Shown here one piece after another: positions 8,496 through 18,099 of a stretch of 32,418 nt of DNA. The number at the start of each line of letters is the position of its first letter. Within the stretch, counting starts at the first letter, position 1. The translations under genes were made by a program, and so were the position numbers. The stretch lies in contig CAJNDS010001036.1 of assembly GCA_905221605.1 (NCBI GenBank), forward strand, positions 7,501 to 39,918. Reading direction: 5' to 3'. The notes beneath the pieces were generated by a model, which saw nothing but the letters and a program-made list of their open reading frames with translations, was not told the DNA's origin and did no database searches. The stretch comes from Symbiodinium natans. Lineage: Eukaryota; Sar; Dinophyceae; Suessiales; Symbiodiniaceae.

Positions 8496-9029
8496 CGGGT
8501 TTAGGGTTTAGGGTTTAGGGTTTGGGGTTTAGGGTTTGGGGTTTGGGGTTTGGGGTTTGGGGTTTAGGTTAGGGTTTAGGGTTTGGGGTTTGAGGTTTTG
8601 GGCTTGGGGTTTGTTCAGGGTTTGCAGTTGGGGTTTAATCGGGCCTTTCTCCGCAAAGCTCGGCCCGGAGACAGTTTAAAGGTTGGAGGGTTTGGTTTGC
8701 AGGGTTGAGGGTTTCGGGAAGAGGGTTTAGGGTTTAGGTTTAGGGTAGGTTGTAGGGTTATAGGTTAGGGCTTTAGGGCAGATTCCTCAGTGCACGATTT
8801 GCTTGCGCGGCTTTGTAGGAGTTTAGGGTGGGCATGCAGGATCGTTTAGGGTTTAAGGGTTTAAGGGTTTAGGGTTTTACCCTAAACCCTAAACCCTAAA
8901 CCCTAAACCCTAAACCCTAAACCCTAAACCCTAAACCCTAAACCCTAAACCCTAAACCCTAAACCCTAAACCCTAAACCCTAAACCCTAAACCCTAAACC
9001 CTAAGTTATGAGCCCTGAACTGGCCCCAG
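8496..9029. repeat. Repeat block with a zero-spacer inversion and a possible microexon
   Basis: TTTAGGG-type units (8496-8640, 8725-8770), a short unique patch, then a TTTAAGGG/TTTAGGG arm (8848-8876) that abuts a CCCTAAA arm (8879-9004) almost without a loop. Inside it, 8791-8814 lies between CCTCAG and GTAGGA and would encode CTICLRGF, a possible 24-nt microexon; this is weak. Confidence 0.5.
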
Positions 9030-9133
9030 GCCCACAAAATCCAAGCCCGGCAAAGTCCCTGGCCGCTTTCGATCGCTGAGGTGACGGGGCCGAGGCAAAC
9101 GGATGACGCGAGGAAAACACCGGAGCGTCTGGG
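9030..9133 (+). CDS. Exon-like island, unknown product
   Basis: After GCCCCAG the frame reads AHKIQARQSPWPLSIAEVTG and on to PERL without a stop, then GT at 9134 beside a TTTAGGG-type block (9180-9245). If the next exon of this gene is at 19327, the copia element sits in the intron between them. Family not recognised. Confidence 0.35.
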
Positions 9134-9365
9134 GTTTGGGGATTTGGGATGAGGGTTTATGCTTAGGGTCAAGGGTTTCTGGTTTAGGGTTTAGGGTTTA
9201 GGGTTTAGGGTTTAGGGTTTAGGATTAGGGTTTAGGGGCTTAGGGTTCGGAGCGTTTGGGATCGAGGGCTAGAAAACATGAGAGTCTTAGCCTTTCACGC
9301 GATCCTGCAAATCCCAAAGCCTCCCCCAAAAGCCCGAGGGGAGCCGAAGTTATACACACCCTGAA

Positions 9366-9370
9366 CCCTG
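9366..9370 (+). repeat. Target site duplication, left copy (CCCTG)
   Basis: CCCTG directly precedes the 5' LTR and is repeated directly after the 3' LTR at 19164-19168. Five bp is usual for copia elements. The target was degenerate heptamer DNA (CCCTGAACCCTG). Confidence 0.85.
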
Positions 9371-9599
9371 TGCGGAGCTGCAATTGGTATTGTAGAAAGG
9401 AGTTGGTATTGGAAGTTGAAGGGTCAATGAACCCGGTAATCTTTGGCTCAAGCCATGATTAAAGCGGTCAAAGGTTTCGTAAAAAGTGTGCCCTTGGTTT
9501 GGGGTCTTGTTGTTTGGTTGTTGGTTGTTCCAGGGGTATTAAGGGCTTCTGTTGGGGTTGACTGTTTTGTTCCCTGTCCTCCTTCGGTTGCCCCCCGTA
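9371..9599 (+). repeat. 5' LTR (229 bp)
   Basis: Begins TGCGGAG and ends CCCCCCGTA, so the ends are TG...TA instead of TG...CA. Matches 18935-19163 at 227 of 229 positions. Holds TTTGGCTCAAG at 9442-9452, identical to the last 11 nt of the dinoflagellate spliced leader. Confidence 0.95.
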
Positions 9600-9612
9600 G
9601 GTTATGAGCCCA
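9600..9612 (+). promoter_or_regulatory. Primer binding site, half-tRNA-Met type
   Basis: GGTTATGAGCCCA starts one base after the LTR. It is complementary to the anticodon stem-loop of initiator tRNA-Met (GGGCCCAUAACC) with one mismatch. The Drosophila copia element uses the same internal site, primed by a cleaved tRNA half and not by the tRNA 3' end. Confidence 0.75.
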
Positions 9613-9661
9613 AATTGGGCTTCCTGCGGAATTGGTAAAGATTTTTCGTTTGTTTAACGCC

Positions 9662-9883
9662 ATGGACATGATGCGGCGTCGCTCTGAGCCTGGACTGTCG
9701 CCAACGGCCAATGAAGCCGAAGGAAATCGTGGTGATGGGGGTGAAGATCGACAACAAATGGTACAAGCACTGACAGATGGTAGGGAGGTTGCAATGATAC
9801 AACCAACGCCTCAGGTGGAAAACGAGTGGTTCCGGTTCAAGCAGCAAATCCTTTCTGGAGCGAGCGGGCTCAAGAAGAAATGA
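9662..9883 (+). CDS. gag: Gag N-terminal fragment (frame broken near 9870)
   Basis: ATG at 9662 in a good context (GCCATGG) opens the gag frame: MDMMRRRSEPGLSPTANEAE, then an acidic, Gln-rich stretch. The frame stops at 9881-9883, but the neighbouring frame continues gag-like sequence from about 9870, so one base appears to be missing in 9860-9880. Function: start of the structural polyprotein that forms the cytoplasmic virus-like particle. Confidence 0.75.
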   Translation: MDMMRRRSEPGLSPTANEAEGNRGDGGEDRQQMVQALTDGREVAMIQPTPQVENEWFRFKQQILSGASGLKKK

Positions 9884-10496
9884 GACTTAGGCAATCAAGG
9901 CCGGCAAGTCTTCCCGCGAGCGGAGGGGATAGAAGTGGTGAAGGTACGAGGAGGCCGCCTTCGCTGCAAGATCTTTTGGGTCAGGAACCTGCACCTGTTG
10001 AGAGACCATCGTCAGGCTTAATGGGCCAGATGGAACGAGGTACTATTGGTGGAGTGCAAGCAGACGAAGAACTCATTCCTGATGTTAGTGGTGAAGAGCA
10101 AACTGAAGATATGGCGGTGGTAAAGCGTGCGCTGAAAGAGTTGCTTGTGCAAACAAAGGAGCTGGGGAACAGGTTGCGTCGGGTGGAGGAGAAAAGCTAT
10201 ACCTCTGCTGCATCTGGGTCAGCTTCAAGGGCACGGAGCTCTGGAGTGGTGGACGCAAACACGGCATATCCTCTAGGAATGACTCCAGAGAAGCAGTACC
10301 TGCCAGGACAAGTTTTCTACACGGATGGTATGGGTGGTTTTTGGACTGTGTTGCCGGATGGGTCATGGCTGCCTATTGAGGGCTACGACCTGCCAAAGGG
10401 TTGTGATCTTCAATCCTTGCCTGGGTCCAGGAAGGGGGATGTTCAAGTGGAGGATGAAAGAGAAGTGCCAATGATGCATGTAGCTGAAGGGAAGAA
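9870..10496 (+). CDS. gag: Gag middle fragment (second frame)
   Basis: Continues Gag in a different frame. Mostly charged and Ser/Gly/Pro-rich, with a possible coiled coil around VVKRALKELLVQTKELGNRL. It contains a Trp/Tyr/Gly-rich segment (YTDGMGGFWTVLPDGSWLP) typical of the linker in these elements. The frame ends at 10534-10536, but coding sense passes to the third frame near 10490 (IASIELPPGLTHVP). Not a complete gene on its own. Confidence 0.7.
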
Positions 10497-12716
10497 ACCC
10501 TCCAGATTGCCTCCATTGAATTACCCCCTGGTTTAACACATGTTCCGATTACTTCCGTGCCATCAGGTGTTGATGGTTCTGTCGCACCTGCGGGGAACCA
10601 GCCCGGTTTTGTTTCAGCTCGGGAAACTGCAACGCAAGAGAACTCAGCAGGATCGGGTGGATATACAATGGTGGATGATGTTCCGTATCGGTGGAAAATG
10701 GTCGCTGGGAAGTTGGAATTAGAAAAGGTTCCGCTCACAGCTGTTACGCCCGGTATAGGACATGGACTACCTCAAGGGCCTGGTGGAAGGGTCAGCTTAC
10801 CTCCTGGAGCAGTGGTGCCACGCGGTATGCCAATCACTGGTGATAGTTCTGGAACCGAACGTCCGGAGGCTCTCGGGAAGCATGTGATGAGCCTTCCAAC
10901 TTTGGCAGACTACACACCAAGCAATCCGACGGCACTGGGTGATTGGATCGCAATGATCGAACCAATGTTGTCTTCGCTGACAGATACAGGAAGAGTGTGG
11001 GGGCAATGCGTCTACTCAAAGGCATATCAAGCGTATGCCAAATGGTTGAGTGTTTCTCCACTGGAAAGGTTGGGCATCAAGACTGAGCTGGAAGGGCTCA
11101 AAGTGGTTCAAACTGCGCATGTTTTGTTGGAGCAGAGAGCAGTGTCTTTGCTGCTACAGGCGATCCCGGAGAGATTGAAGACCGAGATCGTTTCCACTCG
11201 AATGTTGGGGTCGGTGATGATATTTTACAAATTGCTGACGGTCTACCAACCAGGTGGAGCAAATGAGCGCAGCACAATGTTGAACTTCTTGGTGCAACCA
11301 TCTTCAGCAACCTCAATTTCAGAGGCTATTAAGGGAGTGCGACAATGGGCGCAATGGCGTTCCCGATTAAGGGAGCTGCGAGCATCCGAGCCGGACGCTA
11401 CCTTGCTTATCAAGGGATTGGATGCTTTATCATCCGCGTTGCTGGCAAAACACCCTACGGTGCATTTCAGAGTGGCATCCTTTCGGGAGAAATTGGGGGT
11501 GGACTACTCGCCGACCTCTGAAACTGCGACACAACTAGCTGAAATGTTACAGGCAGAGTTTGAACTGCTATTGCATAGTGCTGGTGAACAAGAGGTGAAG
11601 CAGGACTCGGACGCCAAGAAAAGGGCCAGGTTAAACAAGGCCCAAAAGGGAACTGGTGACGAGACAGAGGAGGGTGACAAAGGCAAAGGGAAAGGGAAAA
11701 GGTACAGCGGAGATGGTGAACGTCCTTGCTGTTGGATATATGGGAAGACCGATGCAGGTTGCAAGTTCGGATCCCGCTGCAAATTTCGCCATGACAAAGA
11801 CTCCCTTGAGCGAGGAAGATGTTTTGAGTGTGGGGCCGTTAGCCATCTGCAGCCGCAATGTCCATATAAGGATGGTGCAAGTTCCAATGTGGATTCTCCC
11901 AAAGGGGGAAAGGGCGGCAAAGGTGCGAAATGGGGAAATGCCAAAAAGGCAGAGGTAGCTGAAGGGGGAGATGAGACGGCTAATGCGGGATTGGATAAAG
12001 GTTCTGCAAGTCCCTCATCACCATCAACGCCCAATCAAGTCCTTGCTGAAGCGTTGGAAGTGCTGAAATCTATGAAGCTGTCATCAGCGCAGTCAGCATC
12101 GAGCGGGGATCCCAGTGTTCGAATGTTATGTGGATCTGGATTGTTTCAGCAGGAAGGGAGAGTGGCGTTGGTGGATACAGCTGCTACGCATCTTGTGCGG
12201 ACGCTTTTTCCATGGGAATGTTTACCCGACACTACTGTTATGGTGCAAAGCGCGCTTGGTGGTGTGACAATGAGGATTACAGAGAAAGGGACGTTGATTA
12301 GGGAAGACAATGGGCCCCTGATTATCCCTCTCTGGTTGATTTTGGAGTTTGGGGCGAACCTCACTGTGATCAATGGGATGTGTCACGTGGGTGCAAAATC
12401 TTCGCTGGACCAGCTCTTGTGGTTTGAACATGGCTGTTTGGTTATGGATTACAAAACAGCTGAAAAAATGGTTTTGCATGCTGAAAGGCAGCGTGCGTCT
12501 TGGTCCCATTCTCAATGGAGGAATGGAAGGGCGGACTGTGGAGTCGGTTCGTCGGATGCCACGTTGTTGCCGAAGCAGGGAGAAGGCCGAGGAGTATGCG
12601 TTCTACATGTGGCCAGGGTTTCTGACACCAATGAGTGTTCGGGAATGGGCATGTTGGACTCGGGAGCATCACATCCTCTCAGATCACTTCGTCCTGGTGA
12701 ACAGCTTCCGCAGCAA
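10488..12716 (+). CDS. gag-pol: Gag capsid/nucleocapsid and aspartic protease lobes
   Basis: The third frame carries the capsid-like helical region (about 10890-11570, from LADYTPSNPTALGDW to ETATQLAEMLQAEFELL), then a Lys/Gly-rich linker and two zinc motifs: a CCCH finger (about 11726-11793, ...CKFGSRCKFRH) and a CCHC knuckle (11820-11861, CFECGAVSHLQPQC). After a Ser/Lys-rich linker come two protease-like lobes: VDTAATH with Asp at 12174 and LDSGASH with Asp at 12657. The frame goes on to a stop at 12789-12791, but beyond 12716 it loses similarity; the other frame takes over at an A5 run (12715-12719). One extra A there would explain the break. Confidence 0.85.
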
Positions 12717-12860
12717 AAAGGTGTTGGTGTCTTTAGCTGTTGGATCTCGGGAGATGTGTATTACCCCAGGTGGGACCCTGGTAACTCCTGAAATGGTAGA
12801 TCCACTAGTGCCAATTGGCAAAGCGAGCGCCTTGGTTGGTCTCAGAGTTCAGTGGCGTGG
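12168..12860 (+). other. Tandem aspartic protease lobes (retropepsin-like)
   Basis: Two segments 161 codons apart align with each other: D[TS].A[TS]H..R.L.P.E.LP, then M.IT..GTL and PL[IV]P. The second has the standard DSGAS active site; the first has DTAAT, with Ala for the usual Gly. The second lobe is completed in the other frame after 12716 (VLVSLAVGSREMCITPGGTL). Retropepsins normally act as dimers of one lobe. Confidence 0.65.
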
Positions 12861-15800
12861 TGGCAAGTGCACAGCCTCACATCCTGTTCTGGGGGAACTT
12901 CGCGTTCGTGATCTGAATGGGTGCCCTTGTTTGGAAAAGGAGGTGGCGCTTCAGATCATTGATGAAATGGATTGGTGCTCACCAAAGCAAGCTTTGAAGG
13001 TGGCACGTATGGTTCAAGGGTGTCCGAATACGGACAACGAGGTGGCTGTAAAAACGTCGTTGCAAAGCGCAGCGCGGACAGCGTCAGCGAATGAGGAGGA
13101 GTTCGTCCAGGCATGCTGGAGATTTCTTCGGTGGTATTATGGGGATATACCAGAAAATATGCTGATGGAGCTGTTGCCACGTGGAGATATTGCGGCGTTG
13201 CCTTTCAACCGTCATAAAAGGAGACGGCTGGCACGAGCAAAAAGGGTGGTGGTACACCTATTTTCGGGAAAACAAAAATGGCATTTTCCCAGTCGGGATG
13301 TGGAGGTACTGGAGCTGGATTTGACAAAAGGTGGTGACCTACATAATTCGAGCGTCTGGAAGTATCTTCTGCATCTGGCGGCTGAAGGAAAGGTGGTTGC
13401 TGTGGTGGGAGGACCTCCATGCAGGACAGTGTCAAGGTTGAGAGGTGAAGACGGTGGTCCACCTGTATTACGCCGACGCTGTGGACCTGAACGGTTGGGG
13501 TTAAAGAGTCTTCCTTGGCCACATCAAGAATTAGCTCAAAAGGATGGTGTTCTACTTCTGAAGATGCTTTTCCTATATGACGTGGCGGTGCATTCAAGGG
13601 GTGGAACTGCTGAAGTCATCAATGGAAGTTCTGTCTTCTTTGGCATGGAAAGCCCTGGGGACCCTGAACTCATAGGGAAAGATTTCTCTCAGAACGGCAA
13701 AACGGTCTTGAGTGCTGAGGATCTGGTGGATGGTTCTCAGGAAGGGCTCTCAAGTCCTACCTTCTGGAGTTGGCCAGAGGTGAAAAGCTTTTGTGAGCGT
13801 TATGGAATGTACGCTGCACACTTTGATCAAGGAGCTTTGGGACATGCTCTGGTGAAACCTACGACTTTCCTGGTGTCTGATATGGAACTATGGGAATCGT
13901 TGGAACAGGTTCGCGTGGTTGTTCCGTGGTCAGCAACATTCGCTTCTACCCTGGAAGAGCGTATTGGACAATCCTCTATATGGGCGCGATGGGCGTTTGG
14001 ATTGGTTAAAAGAATACGTCACAGGTTGGCACAATGGTTGCATGAGAGCGATGCTGAACGGGAAGCTACGGTGTTAAAAAAAGAAGAACGAGAAGGGACG
14101 CTACGGAGGTTGACGACCGAGGAGCGAGCTTTCCGTGACCATTGCCTAAGGGGGCATATTCCCTTCAGACGTGATTGTCAAATCTGTGTGTCTGCTGCTG
14201 GAAAAGAGCGTCGCCATTTGAGGCGAAAGCATGGGGATGCTTACACTTTATCATTGGACTTAGCGGGTCCATACAAGTTTTCAAAGGATGCTAACCAGCA
14301 GAAGCCACGACACGCTGTTAATGGTGTGTATCAATTTCCAATGTTGGATCCCAATGTGGGTCGCCCTCCAGAAAAGGAGGAAGATGCGGATGAGGTGGAA
14401 GATCAGGTGGTAGATGATGGTGCTGGTGTTGGAGAATGGTTAGGCGATGCAGTCGCTAACTTCGAGGAGGAAGACTCTGCACCGGTGGAACCTGCGCCAG
14501 TTCTGGAGGCAGAGGTGTTGAAAATTCAAGCTTCTGAAAAATCCTGGAAGGAACTGAAGGACCACTTGACCCAACCGGTCCGTATGATCAACTTCGTTAT
14601 GGTGGAGCCGATTGTGGACAAACAGCAAACAACTGTTTTATCGGCAGTTCAAAGAATGATGGTGCGCTTGCAGAGACATGGGTATCCGGTGTTGAGAATC
14701 CACTCAGATCGAGCGGGGGAGTTTGTCAATGCACGCTTCCGGTCCTTTTGCGAAACTCGTCTGATATATAGGACCACTGGTGATCCTGGAGTCCCGCAAA
14801 CAAATGGGCGCGCTGAAGCATGTGTGGGTTTATTCAAACGTGGTGTCAGGTCGCTCTTAAAGGAGGCGCGACTCGGGCCGGCGTACTGGGCACTGGCTGC
14901 TCGCCATTGGTCAATGTTACGGTGGCAGAAAGCTGAAAGGGAGTTGGGGTTGAATCCTAAAGCATTGCTTCCCTTTGGTGCTCAGATTCAAGTCAAACGT
15001 CGTCCGTGGGAGTTGCTGGGTCCGGATGGAACAAAGAAAGGTCGGCAATGGGTCGATCGTACGCAGCCTGCACTTCTTTTGGGTCCATGCGATGACCTAC
15101 CTGGTGGTTATTGGGTGGAAGCTCAAGGGACTGCAAAAGATCCGGATGAACTGGTGTTATTTCCCTGCACTACGATTTTTTCCAATATAAAGGAACCGCC
15201 TGAATTGGAGCTGGAAGGGGTGGTAGAAGAACAGGAGCCTTCTCCTCCAGAGCATCGTCTCAAGGGGAAAAAACCGGCGCTTCGGTTCGCTGATGAGGAA
15301 GGTCCTCCTTTACCTCCGCCTCGCGATCCTCCAGTTCGTCATCGGTTAAATGAAAAAAGCCCGGCCTCTTCACTGCGTGGTCATGTGGGCTCCTTGCGCT
15401 TGCTTCGCAAGCGGGGGGAGAGTCCGCCCTTAGAAATTTTCGAGGATGACATGCAGGGTCTGGGGGAGCTGGAAGAAAATGCAGATGTCGAGGACAATGT
15501 TCCTGGTGATGAGTATTGGCCGACTTGCTGTTCTCCTCATGAAAATGCTTATTTGGTCTGCAAAAGTGAGACTGCTGAGGATGGAACACAGTTGGAAAAA
15601 GAAGAGCAAAAAGCCAAGTCAATGTATGAAAGGTCTATGTATGATTACGTGGACTGTGAGGAGCTTTTGGAAGGGATTGTATACCCAAAGAGGGTGAATC
15701 GAAGAGGTGGTATCAACAATTGGTGTACAAGTACGCGAGCTCTGGTGTTGGGCCACTATACTCATGGCGGAGTGTGTGGTATCACAAAAGAGACTCATCG

Positions 15801-18099
15801 AAGACCATGGCTATGTCGTTATTTGGCATCATTCGTGAGGCACCACAATCCTGAAGCCAAATTTTCTGCTCTTCAGATCTCGTGCAATGCTCCGGTGTCA
15901 TTGCATAGGGATAGTCACAATGAAAAACATTGCTGCAATTATGTGTGTGGCTTTGGTGACTATAAAGATGGTCAGCTGTGGGTTGAGGATGAAAAGGTTT
16001 TAGAGGAAGGAGCTGAAGTGGTGGAGCAATCTTATGGGAAGAAAGTCCTACCTGGAAAATTGGTGGATATCCACTGGAACTTCATGTCGTTCTTTCCGAG
16101 AAAGCTGCATGGCCCTATGCCTTGGAAAGGAAACAGGGTATCCTTGACAGGGTACACACCTGTTTTTATGGAGCGTTTGAGCTACAAGGATAGGTGCTAT
16201 CTTCTCCAATGCAAGTTTCCTCTTCCGGAACCACAGGCTGAAGAAGGTGAAAAAAGGAAGTGGTTAAAAATGACGTTGAAAGAGACCTCGCTGGACGACC
16301 TTGCAGAAGAAGTCGACTACGCTGTGTTCGAAGCGCATCAATGGGCTCTAGAAGAGCATTTGAGTATTCGACGCCTAATTGCTGAACAGGAATGTTGCAT
16401 CTTGGACGAGTTCCATGGATCGGCCAATGAGTCGAGTGAAGAAAAAGGATCAGAGACTAGAGAATGGCTGGTTAAAGCAAAAAGGGCTGAGGAACAGCTA
16501 TCGAAGTTTTTGGTCAAAGCAGCTCAAGTTCAGCAAATGGTACAAGAAAATACCGCGCTTGAGGCAGCAGAGGAGGTTGAGTTCCTGCAAACAAAAACAA
16601 TCCCTACACAAGAAGCCATGCAAGAGCTGGAAAAGTGGAGGGAATCATTGTCGGACGAGGTGACGTCTTTGGTGAAAGAGTTGGAGGTGGTGGAACCAAC
16701 AACTCAAGAAAAGCTGGACAAATTGGCGGAAGAGCCTAATGCACCGGTGATTGAGTACGTTCCCAGTCTGGTGGTGTTTACCCGGAAGCAAGGGACAGGG
16801 AGTGAAGGGCCGAGGTCACTCAGTCGTCACTCGCTGTACGCTCCAGGTTTAGATTCAACTACATTCAGGTGTCAAGTGAGGCACGCAGCATATATGGTGT
16901 GGATCATCGCTGGCTTAGACATTTCCAAAGCTTTTCTGACGGCGCCGATGAATAGGGCGCAAAGAGAAGGGCGTCTGGTGGTGGTGCAGCCCCCAAGGGC
17001 GGCGGTGAAATTGGGTCTTTGCACAAAAGAGGAGCGGTGGATTGTGAGAAAGGCCTTGTACGGTTTGGCCGAAAGTCCTGCAGCATGGGTGGAGTGGCGA
17101 GACCAACGTCTTCAAGGGATGTCTTGGGTGTCAAAGGATGGACAAGCAATGAGCTTTCAGAGGTCCAATGCAGACCCAAGTCTGTTCCTTATTATGGCGC
17201 AAGAGAAGCTGGAAGGTGCAAGCAAGTTGGTAGGGACAATGGGTCTTTACGTGGATGATTTTTTGATGGCTGGGACTATGACAGTGCTCCGGGAGGCCTT
17301 GGAACAGATTAGGAAGGAGTGGAAAACTTCTGAACCCGAGTTCTGTGGTCCAGGCTGCGGTGATGGATTCCTGAAGTTTTTGGGTGTCCAAATCTGGTAT
17401 CGAAATGGCAGCTTCTTTCTCAACCAGGAGGACTTTGTGAGAGATTTGCTGAACCGACGAGGGTATCAGATCGATGAAACTGGAAAAGGGAGTAACCTGC
17501 CAATGGTGAAAGAAACTCCAGGTGAAGAAGAGGAGGTGGATATTCCTTCCTTGCGAGCGGCTCAAGGTGCCGTAGGGGAGTTCCTCTGGGTGGCAATCAA
17601 AACTCGACCTGATTTGGCGTTCTGCACGAGCCAGTTGTCTTTGTGGACATCCCGAAGGCCGCGATTTGTGGTTAAAAAGGCTGAGGAGGTTTTCCGATAC
17701 CTTGCTGCAACTCCAACGTTAGGCTTGACGTTCGGAGCAATCGCAACATGCGAAAAAGAAAGAAATGAGGTGTTGCGTTATGGACGAGGCGTTAAGGTGG
17801 TGGAGTCCTACGCGGATGCCAGCTTTGCAGCAGGTGAAAACGAAAAGAGCCACTCAGGAGCGGTGGTGGTGTGGGGTGACTGTCCAGTGATGTGGGCAAC
17901 ACAAAGACAATCAACGGTGGCTTTAAGTACAGCTGAAGCTGAATTACATGCGTCCATAGAGGGAGCAACGATGATTCAGTCGTGCACCCCTATAATTGCC
18001 GCGTTGGTTGGAGCAGGTGAAGAATCGCTGCAAAAAGTGCTGTATACAGATTCGGTTTCAACGTGCTCGATCATTCATATCCTGCTGGAAGCTGGAGGA
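12716..18099 (+). CDS. pol: Pol polyprotein: methyltransferase-like, integrase, dioxygenase-like, RT, RNase H
   Basis: One uninterrupted frame of about 1,790 codons. In order: rest of protease lobe 2; a C5-methyltransferase-like domain (about 13240-13900); integrase zinc site H14140/H14155/C14176/C14185; integrase core D14257, D14707, E14815, with D2 to E spaced as D-x35-E; an acidic insertion between the first two Asp; a basic/proline linker; a dioxygenase-like domain (about 15715-16190); a charged coiled-coil-like linker (16380-16740); reverse transcriptase with LDISKAFL (Asp 16918) and YVDD (17248-17259); RNase H with YADAS (Asp 17815), TAEAEL and YTDS (Asp 18049). Coordinates are the first base of the codon. 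Stop at 18109-18111, but the RNase H end continues in another frame from about 18097. All polymerase and integrase catalytic residues are present. Confidence 0.92.
13240..13900 (+). other. Cytosine-C5-methyltransferase-like domain inside Pol
   Basis: VVVHLFSGKQKWHF resembles motif I (SAM binding), VEVLELDL motif II, and VVAVVGGPPCRTVS motif IV with the catalytic Cys at codon 13420. FGMESPGDP is in the place of the ENV motif VI. The second Gly of motif I and an obvious QxRxR motif VIII are missing, so activity is uncertain. Cytosine methyltransferases carried by retrotransposons have been reported from Symbiodinium; whether this is the same lineage needs a tree. Confidence 0.65.
15715..16190 (+). 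other. 2-oxoglutarate/Fe(II)-dioxygenase-like domain inside Pol
   Basis: Between integrase and reverse transcriptase, the sequence has LHRDSHNE (HxD, His 15904 and Asp 15910), then FFPRKLHGPMPW with the distal His at 16108, and NRVSLTGYTP with Arg at 16135. The order HxD ... H ... R is that of the double-stranded beta-helix dioxygenases, which include AlkB and TET/JBP enzymes acting on nucleic acid. Assignment rests on these residues and their spacing only. Confidence 0.6.

Noticed and set aside
9256-9462. Open frame spanning the left edge of the copia element
   Set aside because: It crosses the LTR boundary and the same LTR text occurs at 18838-19125 in another open frame; neither has a domain.
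12711-12722. Programmed ribosomal frameshift at the A5 run
   Set aside because: The shift lies inside the second protease lobe, after its active site, where a regulated switch would waste the enzyme. A one-base homopolymer gain is simpler, though sister copies would settle it.
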